32,422 bases of DNA from Acidiferrobacterales bacterium (GTDB lineage Bacteria; Pseudomonadota; Gammaproteobacteria; Arenicellales; Poriferihabitantaceae), in assembly GCA_019633985.1 (NCBI GenBank), contig JAHQWE010000013.1:1-32422 (forward strand), read 5' to 3'. Position 1 is the first letter of the stretch; every line of letters begins with the position of its first letter. Shown here one piece after another: positions 32,402 through 32,422 of the stretch. The notes beneath the pieces are model-generated. The model saw nothing but the letters and a program-made list of their open reading frames with translations. It had not been told where the DNA came from and did no database searches. The position numbers and the translations under genes are program-made.

Positions 32402-32422
32402 TGGTGGAGATTTGAATATTCG

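Overview
The window looks like a chromosomal segment of a free-living, aerobic gammaproteobacterium of moderate G+C, possibly marine; I cannot place the order. The evidence is gene order. On the minus strand, truA-trpF-accD-folC-dedD-cvpA-purF and ffs-dnaX-ybaB-recR follow the arrangement known from Pseudomonas and relatives. I see no tRNA, rRNA, insertion sequence, integrase or CRISPR array. Nothing suggests recent transfer.

Layout. 1-10176 (all minus) is housekeeping: purF (running off the left edge), cvpA, dedD, folC, accD, trpF, truA, recR, ybaB/ebfC, dnaX with a candidate programmed frameshift site, and the 4.5S SRP RNA gene. 10396-11646 (+) is a class V PLP-dependent enzyme that ends in a bidirectional terminator shared with the next block. 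11697-17019 (minus) is an amine/glutamate module: an XRE-cupin regulator, then glxB, glxC and glxD (a glutamate synthase split into its domains) and a type III glutamine synthetase-like ligase (glnT/gmaS family). This set equals the synthase half of the N-methylglutamate pathway, but no N-methylglutamate dehydrogenase is present.

17128-20045 holds an OmpR-type response regulator (+) and a sensor kinase (minus) that face each other. Between them is a solute-binding-protein-like gene that has no signal peptide. 20381-26933 (+) is a tight eight-gene operon, mostly joined by overlapping stop and start codons: two paralogous NTF2/SnoaL-like proteins (one a predicted lipoprotein), an SDR, an FAD-dependent oxidoreductase, a DUF1365 protein, a Cfa-family lipid methyltransferase, a DUF2878 membrane protein and an exported protein of unknown family. 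It is probably a membrane fatty-acid modification pathway. The Cfa-like enzyme appears to lack residues that true cyclopropane synthases use, so its product may not be a cyclopropane lipid.

27187-32374 (minus) is a peroxide/redox group: rubrerythrin, a double-ferredoxin/CCG Fe-S protein, a DUF3501 protein and OxyR, followed by a Gfo/Idh/MocA oxidoreductase and an AlaX-type editing protein. The most interesting parts are the lipid-modification operon with its adjacent split two-component system, the glx/glnT module without its expected dehydrogenase, and the dnaX frameshift candidate.
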